DNA of 64,000 nucleotides, from assembly GCA_001507425.1 (NCBI GenBank), contig LMAJ01000027.1, positions 1 to 64,000 of the forward strand, in the 5' to 3' direction. The notes beneath the pieces were generated by a model. The model had not been told where the DNA came from, did not search any database, and was given only the letters and a program-made list of their open reading frames with translations. Of this stretch, positions 25,295 through 33,685 are shown piece after piece. This DNA is from Flavobacteriaceae bacterium CRH. GTDB lineage: Bacteria; Bacteroidota; Bacteroidia; Flavobacteriales; Flavobacteriaceae. How positions within the stretch are numbered: the first letter of the stretch is position 1; each line of letters opens with the position of its first letter. The position numbers and the translations under genes are program-made.

Positions 25295-25948
25295 TTATTT
25301 TGATAATGGAATTTGATAATCTAATTCTTGTGGTTCCGTGAGATATTTGCTTCTTTTTATTTTTGTAATTTCATCGTTTTCATAAAGTTGTATCAGTGCT
25401 TTTTTTGAATAAGAGACTTTTCGATTAGAATAATTTTCAGGTTTATCAAGATCATCAGTTTCATAAGGCATATAAGCATCAAAATCATTATGAGTTGTAT
25501 AGATACTGTCTTTGGTCACTTTTTCAATTCTCATGTTTGAATAGTAACCATTTGATAGTTTTAAATTATAAATATCTCCTTTAACTGGATTTTTTACCAA
25601 AAGACTGGTTTCGTTTTTTGTATCAAAATAATTATTGATTGTAAAAATAAGGAATAAAGCTAAAATAGCAGAACCGGAAAACATCCAAATTGAGCTATCT
25701 AATTTTTCATTTCGGAGTTTTTGTTGGGAACTTTCAGAAAGATCTTCATAATCAAAATTTTCCTCACAATTATAACATTTAATAAAAACTGATTTTCCAA
25801 CTGGAAATAATGGAATTAAAGTAATGTGAGTATATTTTTTATAAATGCTAAAATACAATTCATTTTCTGTATTACATTTTGGGCATTTTTCATTTAAAAG
25901 AGTTCCATTTTTTACATTTGAAACTCGAGTTCCAACTAGAAATAGCAT
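25295..25948 (-). CDS. Zinc-ribbon membrane protein of unknown function
   Basis: The 217-residue protein begins with a zinc ribbon (CPKCNTEN near 22-29 and CYNCEENF near 58-65). One transmembrane segment follows (about 90-108, MFSGSAILALFLIFTINNYF), then a C-terminal extracytoplasmic-looking domain of about 100 residues with NLKLSNGYYSNMRIEKVTKDS. I do not recognise a named family for the latter. It lies 35 bp after the DUF421 gene and 37 bp before coaD, so the three may be co-transcribed. Confidence 0.7.
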   Translation of the reverse strand: MLFLVGTRVSNVKNGTLLNEKCPKCNTENELYFSIYKKYTHITLIPLFPVGKSVFIKCYNCEENFDYEDLSESSQQKLRNEKLDSSIWMFSGSAILALFLIFTINNYFDTKNETSLLVKNPVKGDIYNLKLSNGYYSNMRIEKVTKDSIYTTHNDFDAYMPYETDDLDKPENYSNRKVSYSKKALIQLYENDEITKIKRSKYLTEPQELDYQIPLSK

Positions 25949-25983
25949 AAATTTTTTCTGTTTAATATTTGGATTTACTAAAT

Positions 25984-26676
25984 TTATGTAATTCTGAGTG
26001 TTTTAATGGCAGGAACCCATTCTTCTTTTTTGCAAACTTTACATGTTGCTGTTCCTGCTTTTTGTTCTTCGATATTACCACAAAAAGTGCAGGCATAAAC
26101 TCCATTTTCAGGAATTATTTTGTTTTTTTTATTGAATAAAGCGGGCAAAATAGGAAGTCCGTATCCTACCTCTTTATCTTCATAAAAAAAGACACTTACT
26201 TCTCCGCTTGTTTCTATAAAAGCGTGTTTTACTTGTCCTAAATGTTCAATTGATTTAATTCTTAATTCGGAGAAAAATTCGTCCTGGGCTAAAGTTTCTT
26301 TTTTAAAACTGGCTACAGAAAATTTCCCGTCATTTATAAGGCATTCGGTTTTTCCTTCTATAAACTCTTCGAATTTTTTACTTTTTCCGGTAAGCCAGGT
26401 TACAGCGCGGTACAAAATTATAATGACCATGAAAACAATGATCGCAGGAACAATTCCCACATCTTCATAAAACATCGGATCGCCAGCCGCAGATCCTAAG
26501 GCAATTACAATTACGGTTTCAAAAATCGATAATTGTTTTACACCTCGTTTTCCCGCTAGTTTTAGCGTTAATAGCAAGACAATAAACATTACTGTTGAAC
26601 GAAATATTACTTCCAAAAGAAAAATCTCTGGTAATTCATTAAAAAACAGTCTATTCCATTCGAATATTTCTTTCAT
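25984..26676 (-). CDS. DUF421/YetF-like membrane protein with C-terminal zinc ribbon
   Basis: The 230-residue protein has about three N-terminal membrane helices (15-40, 48-68, 72-95). A cytoplasmic YetF-like domain follows, with the pattern GKTECLINDGKFS...KETLAQDEFFSELR that is typical of DUF421. The end (about 195-222) is a CTFCG...CKVC zinc ribbon of rubredoxin-like spacing, which ordinary YetF proteins lack. Function is unknown for the family. It is adjacent to another zinc-ribbon membrane protein. Confidence 0.82.
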   Translation of the reverse strand: MKEIFEWNRLFFNELPEIFLLEVIFRSTVMFIVLLLTLKLAGKRGVKQLSIFETVIVIALGSAAGDPMFYEDVGIVPAIIVFMVIIILYRAVTWLTGKSKKFEEFIEGKTECLINDGKFSVASFKKETLAQDEFFSELRIKSIEHLGQVKHAFIETSGEVSVFFYEDKEVGYGLPILPALFNKKNKIIPENGVYACTFCGNIEEQKAGTATCKVCKKEEWVPAIKTLRIT

Positions 26677-26688
26677 TTTTTTTAGTCG

Positions 26689-26796
26689 CTAAGGTTCTGA
26701 GATTCTAAGGTACTAAGTTTTTTATGTAGAAAGCAAAGTTTTTAAAAAACTAAGGTGCTAAAATCTTAGAATCTTAGCACCTTAGTATCTTAGCAT
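26689..26796. repeat. Palindrome made of opposing octamer arrays
   Basis: The left half (26689-26720) reads CTAAGGTT, CTGAGATT, CTAAGGTA, CTAAGTTT, and the right half (26765-26796) reads CTTAGAAT, CTTAGCAC, CTTAGTAT, CTTAGCAT. Both have an 8-bp period and are mutual complements. An inner perfect 13-bp hairpin (26749-26761 with 26774-26786) lies inside. It is located just after the ddl stop, where it may also terminate transcription. Confidence 0.85.
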
Positions 26797-26801
26797 CTTT
26801 T

Positions 26802-27773
26802 TTAAGCAAGCGCTAACTCAATAGCATTTGTGAATAATTCTTCAAGAGAAATTCCGGCTGCTTTGGCTTGTTGCGGAATCAAACTTTCGGTTGTTAAACC
26901 TGGAATCGTATTCATTTCTAACATGTATGGTTCGTTGTCTACGATGATGAATTCGCTTCTTGAGAAACCTTTCATTTTCAGGACTTCGTAAGCACGTTTT
27001 GCTGTTTCGCCTACTTTTTGTGTTAACTCATCTGAGATTCTTGCGGGTGTAATTTCTTGTGATTTTCCTTCGTATTTGGCTTCGTAATCGAAGAAATCAT
27101 TATCAGAAACAATTTCTGTAATTGGGAGAACTTTAATTTCACCTTTGTAATTGATAACACCAACAGAAACTTCGGTTCCGTCAAGGAAACTTTCGATTAT
27201 GATTTCGTTATCTTCTTTGTAAGCAACTTCAATGGCAATTGGCAATTCTTCTGCCGTTTTTACTTTTGAAATTCCGAAACTTGAACCGGCTTTGTTTGGT
27301 TTTACGAAACATGGCAAACCTACTTTTTTTACGATTTCATCTGTATTAATTACATCACCTTTATTTAGGTAATAAGAAATAGCTGTTTTGATTCCGTATG
27401 GTTTTAAAACCGATAATAAATCACGTTTATTAAAAGTTAATGCCGATTGATAATAATCGCAAGAGGATTGCGGAATTCCTAATAATTCGAAATAAGCCTG
27501 CATTAATCCGTCTTCGCCCGGAGTTCCGTGAATCGCGTTAAAAACACAGTCAAATTTGATTTTTTCTCCGTTTACGGTAACTGAAAAATCATTTCTGTCA
27601 ATTGGAAATTCAGCATCATTGGCATCTACATAAACCCATTTTTCTTTAAAAATATGAATACGGAATCCGTTGTATTTTGTTTTATCTAAATATTGGTGTA
27701 CAACGTTTCCTGATATGAGTGAGATTTTATATTCGCTTGAATATCCGCCCATGATAATGGCTATGTTTTTCAT
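26802..27773 (-). CDS. ddl: D-alanine--D-alanine ligase
   Basis: This ATP-grasp enzyme joins two D-alanines for peptidoglycan precursors. The 323 residues include the N-terminal GGYSSEYKISL (8-18), IHGTPGEDG near 84-92, the ATP-grasp lid with KPNKAGSSFGI, and the metal-binding EMNTIPGLT near the C-terminus. All are intact. It is divergent from the PASTA-rluD pair across a repeat-bearing gap, a cell-wall-related neighbourhood. Confidence 0.96.
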   Translation of the reverse strand: MKNIAIIMGGYSSEYKISLISGNVVHQYLDKTKYNGFRIHIFKEKWVYVDANDAEFPIDRNDFSVTVNGEKIKFDCVFNAIHGTPGEDGLMQAYFELLGIPQSSCDYYQSALTFNKRDLLSVLKPYGIKTAISYYLNKGDVINTDEIVKKVGLPCFVKPNKAGSSFGISKVKTAEELPIAIEVAYKEDNEIIIESFLDGTEVSVGVINYKGEIKVLPITEIVSDNDFFDYEAKYEGKSQEITPARISDELTQKVGETAKRAYEVLKMKGFSRSEFIIVDNEPYMLEMNTIPGLTTESLIPQQAKAAGISLEELFTNAIELALA

Positions 27774-27843
27774 TATATATTTTTGTTTAAAGTTTTATTT
27801 GTTTCAGGTTTCAGGTTTTTGCCACTGCTTTTTCTCATTTTTG

Positions 27844-27912
27844 TCAGACTGAGCGAAGTCGAAGTCCCGCAAACTTATTTATCATGCAGGACTTCGACTT
27901 CGCTCAGTCTGA
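27844..27912. repeat. Perfect 24-bp inverted repeat (TCAGACTGAGCGAAGTC type)
   Basis: The arms 27844-27867 and 27889-27912 are perfect complements around a 21-base loop. It lies in the divergent gap between ddl and the PASTA gene. The wording GACTTCGACTTCGCTCAG is one I recall as a dispersed repeat in Bacteroidota genomes. Confidence 0.85.
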
Positions 27913-27941
27913 AAAATTGCGCTGATTGCTCAATTGAAAAA

Positions 27942-27972
27942 TATAGCGGACAGCAGTAAACAGCTCCTGAAA
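27942..27972. ncRNA. Truncated copy of the Flavo-1-like element
   Basis: TATAGCGGACAGCAGTAAAC followed by AGCTCCTGA resembles the 3' half of the element at 43155-43238 (there ACAGCGTATAGCAGGAAAC and GGCTCCTGA). No matching 5' half is seen, so it is probably a decayed copy. Confidence 0.4.
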
Positions 27973-28038
27973 ATAACGTGTATTGAAAGCTTTCTTGTTT
28001 TAAACAAAATTATCATTTTTTTTGAAACGAAATAGCTT

Positions 28039-28046
28039 TATCTTTG
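28039..28046 (+). promoter_or_regulatory. Candidate -7 box of the PASTA-rluD operon
   Basis: TATCTTTG matches TAnnTTTG. It lies 20 bases before the ATG at 28067 and inside the longer open frame starting at 28022, which supports the shorter start. Confidence 0.5.
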
Positions 28047-28066
28047 CCGCAACTAAAAATAAATTT

Positions 28067-28690
28067 ATGAGTTTACGTAAGTATTTAACAAGCCGAGTAT
28101 TTTTTATACAAATATTAATTGCCATTGGAATTGTTGTCGTTTTAGTATATTTATTTATGCACTGGTTGACTTTTACAACTGATCACGGACATGAAATTAC
28201 GGTTCCGAATTTGTCTAAATTGACGGAGGAGCAGGTAGAGTCTAAATTGGATGAATTAGATCTTGATTATGTGCTTTTGGACAGTGTTGATTACCGAAGT
28301 GGATTTCCTAAATATAGTGTTGTTGAGCAAGATCCGTTGCCGGGAACTAAAGTAAAAGAAGGAAGAAAAATATATATTAAAATTAACGCATCAGGATTTT
28401 CATCTGTTAAAATTCCTGATTTAATTGAAAAAACATACCGCGAAGCAGTTCCAACTTTAAAAGCGCTTGGGCTTGAGGAAGGAACGATTACTTATATCCC
28501 TAATTTAGGAAAAGATATGGTACTTGAAATGCGTTATAAAGGCAGAAACTTAAAAGTAGGTGACCGTGTGCTGAAATCTTCTAAAATTGATTTGGTTTTA
28601 GGAGACGGAAAAGCAACTTATGTAGATGAAAGTCAAGCAAATGACAGTTTAGCTGCGCCAGCTACTGAAACCCCACAAGATGAACAATAA
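28067..28690 (+). CDS. Membrane-anchored PASTA domain protein
   Basis: From the chosen ATG (MSLRKYLTSRVFF, 207 residues) the protein has one N-terminal membrane segment (about 11-33). Two or three PASTA repeats follow (about 42-185), seen in VPNLSKLTEEQVESKL, VVEQDPLPGTKVKEGRKI and IPDLIEKTYREAVPTLK. PASTA domains bind peptidoglycan-like ligands and occur at the ends of kinases and penicillin-binding proteins. Here there is no catalytic domain. It overlaps the next gene by 11 bp, so the two are coupled. Confidence 0.88.
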   Translation: MSLRKYLTSRVFFIQILIAIGIVVVLVYLFMHWLTFTTDHGHEITVPNLSKLTEEQVESKLDELDLDYVLLDSVDYRSGFPKYSVVEQDPLPGTKVKEGRKIYIKINASGFSSVKIPDLIEKTYREAVPTLKALGLEEGTITYIPNLGKDMVLEMRYKGRNLKVGDRVLKSSKIDLVLGDGKATYVDESQANDSLAAPATETPQDEQ

Positions 28691-29723
28691 TATTGAAAAT
28701 TTAGATCTGGAAGACGAATTATTCGAACATTTTAGATTTGAAGTCCCTAAAGGTCAGGCGTTTTTGCGTATTGACAAATATTTAATGAATTTGATTCAGA
28801 ATGCGACGAGAAATAAAATTCAGAACGCCGCTACTGAAGGAAACATTTTTGTAAATGATATTCCTGTAAAATCAAATTATAAAGTTAAACCGTTTGATGT
28901 CGTGACGGTTATGTTAACGCATCCGCCGTTTGAAAACCATATTCTGCCGGAAGATCTTCCGTTGAATATTGTTTATGAAGATGATGCACTTTTGTTGATT
29001 AACAAAGAACCGGGAATGGTTGTACATCCTGGTCACGGAAATTATACGGGAACTCTTGTAAATGCTTTGGCACATCATTTTGATAATTTGCCAATGAATA
29101 GCAGCGAGCGCCCAGGTTTGGTTCACCGAATTGATAAGGATACATCAGGACTTTTGGTTGTTGCCAAAACGGAAGCAGCAATGACGCATTTAGCGAAACA
29201 ATTTGAAGCTAAAACATCTGAACGTGAATATATTGCCCTTGTTTGGGGAAATGTTACCGAAGAAGCCGGAACTATTGAAGGTAACCTTGCCAGACACTTA
29301 AAAGACCGCATGCAAATGGCTGTTTTTGCAGATCCTGAAATAGGAAAACCTGCGATTACACATTATAAGGTTTTGGAGCGTTTTGGTTATGTAACGTTGA
29401 TTTCATGTAAATTAGAAACCGGAAGAACACACCAAATTCGTGCACACATGAAACACATCGGGCATCCGTTGTTTAATGACGAACGTTACGGTGGACATTT
29501 GATTTTGAAAGGAACTACGTTTACGAAATACAAACAGTTTATCGAGAATTGTTTTAAAGCTTTGCCACGTCAGGCTTTGCATGCTAAAACGCTTGGTTTT
29601 GTGCACCCAACAACGGGAGAAATGATGCGTTTTGATACGGAACTTCCGCAAGATTTTCAGGATTGTATTGAGAAATGGCGTAATTACGGAAAGACGCATA
29701 CTCTTGAAGAGGAAGAAAATTAA
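28680..29723 (+). CDS. RluD-family 23S rRNA pseudouridine synthase
   Basis: The 347-residue enzyme has an N-terminal S4 RNA-binding domain (about 26-85) and a pseudouridine synthase domain. The catalytic Asp152 is in HRIDKDTSG (149-157), the family's HRLDxxTSG. GRTHQIRAHM near 245-254 is the second hallmark. It isomerises uridines in rRNA, most likely in helix 69 as RluD does, though the target is inferred. It is translationally coupled to the PASTA gene. Confidence 0.93.
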   Translation: MNNNIENLDLEDELFEHFRFEVPKGQAFLRIDKYLMNLIQNATRNKIQNAATEGNIFVNDIPVKSNYKVKPFDVVTVMLTHPPFENHILPEDLPLNIVYEDDALLLINKEPGMVVHPGHGNYTGTLVNALAHHFDNLPMNSSERPGLVHRIDKDTSGLLVVAKTEAAMTHLAKQFEAKTSEREYIALVWGNVTEEAGTIEGNLARHLKDRMQMAVFADPEIGKPAITHYKVLERFGYVTLISCKLETGRTHQIRAHMKHIGHPLFNDERYGGHLILKGTTFTKYKQFIENCFKALPRQALHAKTLGFVHPTTGEMMRFDTELPQDFQDCIEKWRNYGKTHTLEEEEN

Positions 29724-29740
29724 TTTATTTTAGAGAATAG

Positions 29741-29880
29741 AATAAAGACAATAGAATAAAGAGAATAGATTTTAGAATAAACACAAATTCCACTAATTTA
29801 CACAGATTTGATTCGTGTAAATTCGTGGAATTTGTGTTTTAATTCAAGATTTTGATTCGTGAAAATTCGTGAAATTCGTG
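29741..29880. repeat. Inverted and tandem repeats between convergent genes
   Basis: AATAGAATAAAGAC and AATAGAATAAAGAG form a 14-bp tandem pair near 29745. A hairpin with 25-base arms (29779-29803 and 29815-29839, 24 matches, 11-base loop) follows. ATTCGTGAAA-type tandem copies then run to the ABC gene stop at 29883. It sits between convergent genes and may terminate both. Confidence 0.75.
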
Positions 29881-29882
29881 TT

Positions 29883-31124
29883 TCAATTTAATTCAGAATG
29901 GTATTTTATTTTACCGATTGATCCTGTTTCAGCTGGTAAAAGTTCAAAAACAGAAGTAGGAGCGAGGCCGGATTCAATTCGGTGTGAAACGTACAATATA
30001 CTTACGTTGGTTTCTTGTTTAATTGTATTGATAAGCTGAATAACCAAATCGACATTTTCGTCGTCTAAGCCTTCTACAGGTTCATCAAGAATTAATAATG
30101 GCGGGTGTTTTAAAACGGCGCGCACAATTAATGCTACTCTTTGCTGACCGATAGAAAGATCAATAAAACGTTTTTTTCTTAAATGCGTCATTTCGATTAC
30201 TTCAAGCCACTGCGAAACGATTTGTTTTTGATGCGTTGTTGGTTCAATATAAAGCCCGATGGAATCAAAAAATCCGGAAAGAATCATTTCTTCTAAAGAG
30301 TGGCTTTTTTGAAATAAATCTGTCATTGAAGTCGTAAAAATCCCGATTTGTTTTTTAATGTCCCAAACGCTTTCGCCGCTTCCTTTTTTTCTTCCAAATA
30401 AAAATAAATCCTGCCCAAAACCTTTTGGATTGTCGCCTGTAATTAATGATAAAATAGTACTTTTTCCGGAACCGTTCGGGCCAATTAATTGCCAGAATTC
30501 ACCTTGTTTAATAGTCCATGAAATGTTATCAACGATTTTTCGGTCATCATAACTCACGGAAATATTTTCCATTTTAATCAAAACACTTTCGTGGAAGGAA
30601 TGTGGCTCAATAGCTTTTGGAATTGCGGATGTATTTAAGGTTTTAAAATGACTTTCGGTTTGCGAAATAGGGTGTAATTCGAATGTGTTATCTTTAATTT
30701 GTGCCTTATTCGGAACAAATTGAAGTACATCTGTAACCCGGTTTACAATTTGGATGATGGCAATTATTTTAGATAAGTCTTTTAAAGATTCTGCCAGAAT
30801 TACTCGCGAAGCCTGATCTAAATGATCAAACGGATTATCGAAAATGATAAAATCCGGTTTTTGATTGATGCAGTATTTTAAAAATTCCTTTTTACGTTCT
30901 CCGGATGAAAAAGTGCGTAACTGGCGGTGCGATTCGGGCGAAGCTTCAACACTGTCATATTGATATTCTCTTTCGATAAATTTCTCGATCGCAATATCAG
31001 AAAACAGAATTCCCTTTTGATTATTAAAAATGGCTAATTCTCCTTTTGCTTCTCCGGAAAGCAACCCTTCAATGAACGTTTTTTTATTTACCTGATTTGA
31101 TAAAAGTATATCCCAATGCTGCAT
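29883..31124 (-). CDS. Twin ABC ATPase with one degenerate half (ModF-like)
   Basis: The 413-residue protein has two ATPase halves. The first (1-150) keeps a signature-like FSSGERKK (72-79) and a Walker B-like DFIIFDNPFDHLD (91-103), with Asn where the catalytic Glu belongs. It has no Walker A. The second half is complete: GPNGSGKST (215-223), a LSIGQQR signature and LLILDEPVEGLD. No permease gene adjoins it. The layout resembles E. coli ModF, a soluble ABC ATPase of poorly known role. Transport function is not supported by the context. Confidence 0.82.
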   Translation of the reverse strand: MQHWDILLSNQVNKKTFIEGLLSGEAKGELAIFNNQKGILFSDIAIEKFIEREYQYDSVEASPESHRQLRTFSSGERKKEFLKYCINQKPDFIIFDNPFDHLDQASRVILAESLKDLSKIIAIIQIVNRVTDVLQFVPNKAQIKDNTFELHPISQTESHFKTLNTSAIPKAIEPHSFHESVLIKMENISVSYDDRKIVDNISWTIKQGEFWQLIGPNGSGKSTILSLITGDNPKGFGQDLFLFGRKKGSGESVWDIKKQIGIFTTSMTDLFQKSHSLEEMILSGFFDSIGLYIEPTTHQKQIVSQWLEVIEMTHLRKKRFIDLSIGQQRVALIVRAVLKHPPLLILDEPVEGLDDENVDLVIQLINTIKQETNVSILYVSHRIESGLAPTSVFELLPAETGSIGKIKYHSELN

Positions 31125-31176
31125 TTTGTATTTTTATTTTTAATCTGTGAACACATAGATTAGTAGTTATTTTTTT

Positions 31177-31236
31177 TTTGCCACAGATTAAAAGATTAGA
31201 GTGATTAATCATTTTAATCTTTTAATCTGTGGCAAA
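31177..31236. repeat. Perfect 22-bp inverted repeat with octamer arms
   Basis: The arms 31177-31198 and 31215-31236 are perfect complements around a 16-base loop. The right part reads TTTTAATC twice (31212-31227), an 8-bp period, and the left part repeats GATTA at 8- to 9-base spacing. It lies between the sulfurtransferase stop and the ABC gene start. Confidence 0.85.
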
Positions 31237-31280
31237 TTTTTAGGTACCTAAAAACTATTCATCTATAAGTAAAATCTTTT

Positions 31281-32138
31281 TTACATTTTATTTTTTGTTG
31301 CCATTTCACGATCGTTTCTTGACCATTCGCTCCAGGAACCTACATAAAGTTTTGGAATTTCAATTCCGGCATAATCAATTGCTAATAAAGTGTGGCAGGC
31401 TGTAACGCCGGATCCGCAATGTACAATTGTATCTTCAGGATTTTTATTGCCTAGAATTGCTGTATATTTTTCTTTTAAAACTTCTGGGGATTTATAAAAA
31501 CCATCTTCATTTAAGTTTTCGCTAAACGGAATATTTATAGCTCCGGGAATATGCCCTGCAATTAAATCCAATGGTTCTGTTAAACCGTCAAAACGATTTT
31601 TATCTCTTACGTCAATAACAATATTTTGGCTGCTATTTCTGGCTTTTTCTACTTCGTCGATATTTGCTGTGGCTAATTTCCAATCTGAAATTGGATATTT
31701 TTCTGTTGAATTAAAAGTTTCAATTTCTGAACTTATCGGAAAACCAATTTTTATAGCCTCTTGCAATCCTCCGTTTAAAACCTGAACTTTTTCATGACCA
31801 ACTGATCGTAACATCCACCAAAATCTTGCAGCAGCGTTAGATCCGTTTTTATCATCGTAAATAATTACGTGACTTTTAGGCGAAATTCCAATTTTAGAAA
31901 GCACTGCAGAAAACTTTTCAAATGAAGGCAAAGGATGTCTTCCTCCATTTGCAGGATTATTTTCAACAGTTGCCAAATCCCGATTAAGATCTACATAACG
32001 CGCACCTTTTAGATGTTCTTTTTTGTAATTTTCTTCGGCATTGATTCCGGCTCTGGCATCAATTAAAATAATTTCAGACGAGTCTTGTAGTTCAAGTAAA
32101 TCTTTAGGATTTATAATGGGCGATAATAATTTTGACAT
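31281..32138 (-). CDS. Tandem-rhodanese sulfurtransferase
   Basis: The 285-residue protein has two rhodanese domains. The N-terminal one (about 1-130) lacks an active Cys. The C-terminal one carries Cys241 in the loop CGSGVTACH, the form found in thiosulfate and 3-mercaptopyruvate sulfurtransferases. It moves a sulfane sulfur to an acceptor such as cyanide or a thiol; the CGSGVTA loop is more typical of mercaptopyruvate as donor. It is the last gene of a three-gene run (alpha/beta hydrolase, DUF1398, this) with 27-30-bp gaps. Confidence 0.92.
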   Translation of the reverse strand: MSKLLSPIINPKDLLELQDSSEIILIDARAGINAEENYKKEHLKGARYVDLNRDLATVENNPANGGRHPLPSFEKFSAVLSKIGISPKSHVIIYDDKNGSNAAARFWWMLRSVGHEKVQVLNGGLQEAIKIGFPISSEIETFNSTEKYPISDWKLATANIDEVEKARNSSQNIVIDVRDKNRFDGLTEPLDLIAGHIPGAINIPFSENLNEDGFYKSPEVLKEKYTAILGNKNPEDTIVHCGSGVTACHTLLAIDYAGIEIPKLYVGSWSEWSRNDREMATKNKM

Positions 32139-32168
32139 GTCAAATAAGGATTGAATTATTTATAAAAA

Positions 32169-32558
32169 CTAACCCGGAATTTTCTCGATCAATATTTCAT
32201 TTTCTGCTTTGTCGTAATACGTGCAGGTCATTTCGATAATATCGACTCTCCATTTTGCAATACCACATTGTGCTGCGTGATTGCAAAAAGTTAAATAATC
32301 GGTTTGCCCGTCCTGATGCATTACTAAATATTCGATAAAACGTTCTTTGTTGGCAGTATCAGCAACTTTAATTTCAGGATATTTTTCGTTGGCAGTAACA
32401 TTGTAGTTGTTTACTCCGTAATATTCAACATGGCCGTCATTCACAAAAGTGGCATAACCTTTTACGCCCAAAATAATTAGGTCTTGTATATAATTTGGAA
32501 AATCGGCACCGCTTTTTACTTTAGCATGTGCTTCTTTTATTTGTTCGATTGTAAACAT
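32169..32558 (-). CDS. DUF1398 family protein
   Basis: The 129-residue cytosolic protein matches the YbcV-like DUF1398 pattern: an N-terminal FTIEQIKEAHAKVKSGADFP, the central HVEYYG, and a C-terminal region with CNHAAQCGIAKWRVD. The function of this family is unknown. It is sandwiched between a serine hydrolase and a sulfurtransferase gene with short gaps, probably in one operon. Confidence 0.8.
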   Translation of the reverse strand: MFTIEQIKEAHAKVKSGADFPNYIQDLIILGVKGYATFVNDGHVEYYGVNNYNVTANEKYPEIKVADTANKERFIEYLVMHQDGQTDYLTFCNHAAQCGIAKWRVDIIEMTCTYYDKAENEILIEKIPG

Positions 32559-32585
32559 GATATTTTTAGTTTTAGATTAAAAATT

Positions 32586-33578
32586 TTATTGTTTCAAAAA
32601 TACAATTAATGGTTTTATAAATTGATCAAAAGATTCAATATGCGGTAAATGTCCCGTATTAGGTACTTCAACTAATTTTGAATTCGGAATTGTTTTTTGT
32701 GTTTTCTTGCCTAATTCGGCATAATTACCCAGTGTTTTTTTAACTTCTTCAGATGCCCATTGTTTTCCAATTGCTGTTTTATCTCTTGTTCCGATAATTA
32801 AAAGTGTTGTACTTTTGATATTTTTGAATTCATATACAACAGGTTGCGTAAAAATCATATCATACATAAGCGCAGAATTCCATGCTACGATGTTGTAATT
32901 AGGTGCCGTTGTCCAGCCTGCGCTTAATTCAGCCCATTTTTGGAAATCGGCATTCCATTTTCCATCATAATAATTCGCCATTTGATATTTTTTGATGGCT
33001 TCATAATTTTGTTTTAGTTCACCTTCATACCACCAGTCAATGGTTTTGTAAGGAACGACCAATTTCCAGTCTTCTAAACCAATTGGGTTTTCTAGCACTA
33101 ATTTTTCAGCAGTTTCAGGATACATTAACGTAAATCTTGTCGCTAACATTCCGCCCATAGAATGGCCTAAAATAGTTGTTTTTTGAATTCCTAAATGGTC
33201 TAATAATTTTTTGGTATTTTCTGCAAACTGCTGAAATGTATATTGAAAATGATCCGGTTTTGATGATTTTCTAAAACCAATCTGGTCGGGAACAATAACT
33301 CTGAAACCTTCTTTTGTTAAAGCTTTAATTGTCGTTTCCCAATAAGCGCCATTAAAATTTTTACCGTGAAGTAAAACTATATTTTTATTGTTGTAATTAT
33401 CGGGTTTAATATCCATATAAGCCATTTTTAAGGACTGGCGCTGATTGGTCAATTCTAAAAACTGAACCGGAAATGGATATTCATAATTACTTAAATTAAT
33501 GTCTAGTGCTTTTATTTGTTCCTGTTGCGAAAAGCAAAGGAATGGTAAAAGTAGTAGTATGAGTTTTATAGCTTTCAT
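32586..33578 (-). CDS. Exported alpha/beta hydrolase
   Basis: The 330-residue protein has a signal peptide (about 1-17, ending CFSQ) and a complete alpha/beta hydrolase core. HGKNFNG (71-77) forms the oxyanion region, the nucleophile Ser140 is in GHSMGG, and the catalytic His lies in NTGHLPHIE near the end. The substrate is unknown; esters and lactones are the usual range of such proteins. It leads the operon with DUF1398 and the sulfurtransferase. Confidence 0.88.
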   Translation of the reverse strand: MKAIKLILLLLPFLCFSQQEQIKALDINLSNYEYPFPVQFLELTNQRQSLKMAYMDIKPDNYNNKNIVLLHGKNFNGAYWETTIKALTKEGFRVIVPDQIGFRKSSKPDHFQYTFQQFAENTKKLLDHLGIQKTTILGHSMGGMLATRFTLMYPETAEKLVLENPIGLEDWKLVVPYKTIDWWYEGELKQNYEAIKKYQMANYYDGKWNADFQKWAELSAGWTTAPNYNIVAWNSALMYDMIFTQPVVYEFKNIKSTTLLIIGTRDKTAIGKQWASEEVKKTLGNYAELGKKTQKTIPNSKLVEVPNTGHLPHIESFDQFIKPLIVFLKQ

Positions 33579-33685
33579 TCTGATGAAGATTACATGTTAA
33601 GAATATAAATTTACCGCTATGCATTTTGAAAAGCAAAAATTAAAGTCTTAAAATTATCAGAAAAAAGAGAACTTTTTTAAATTAG

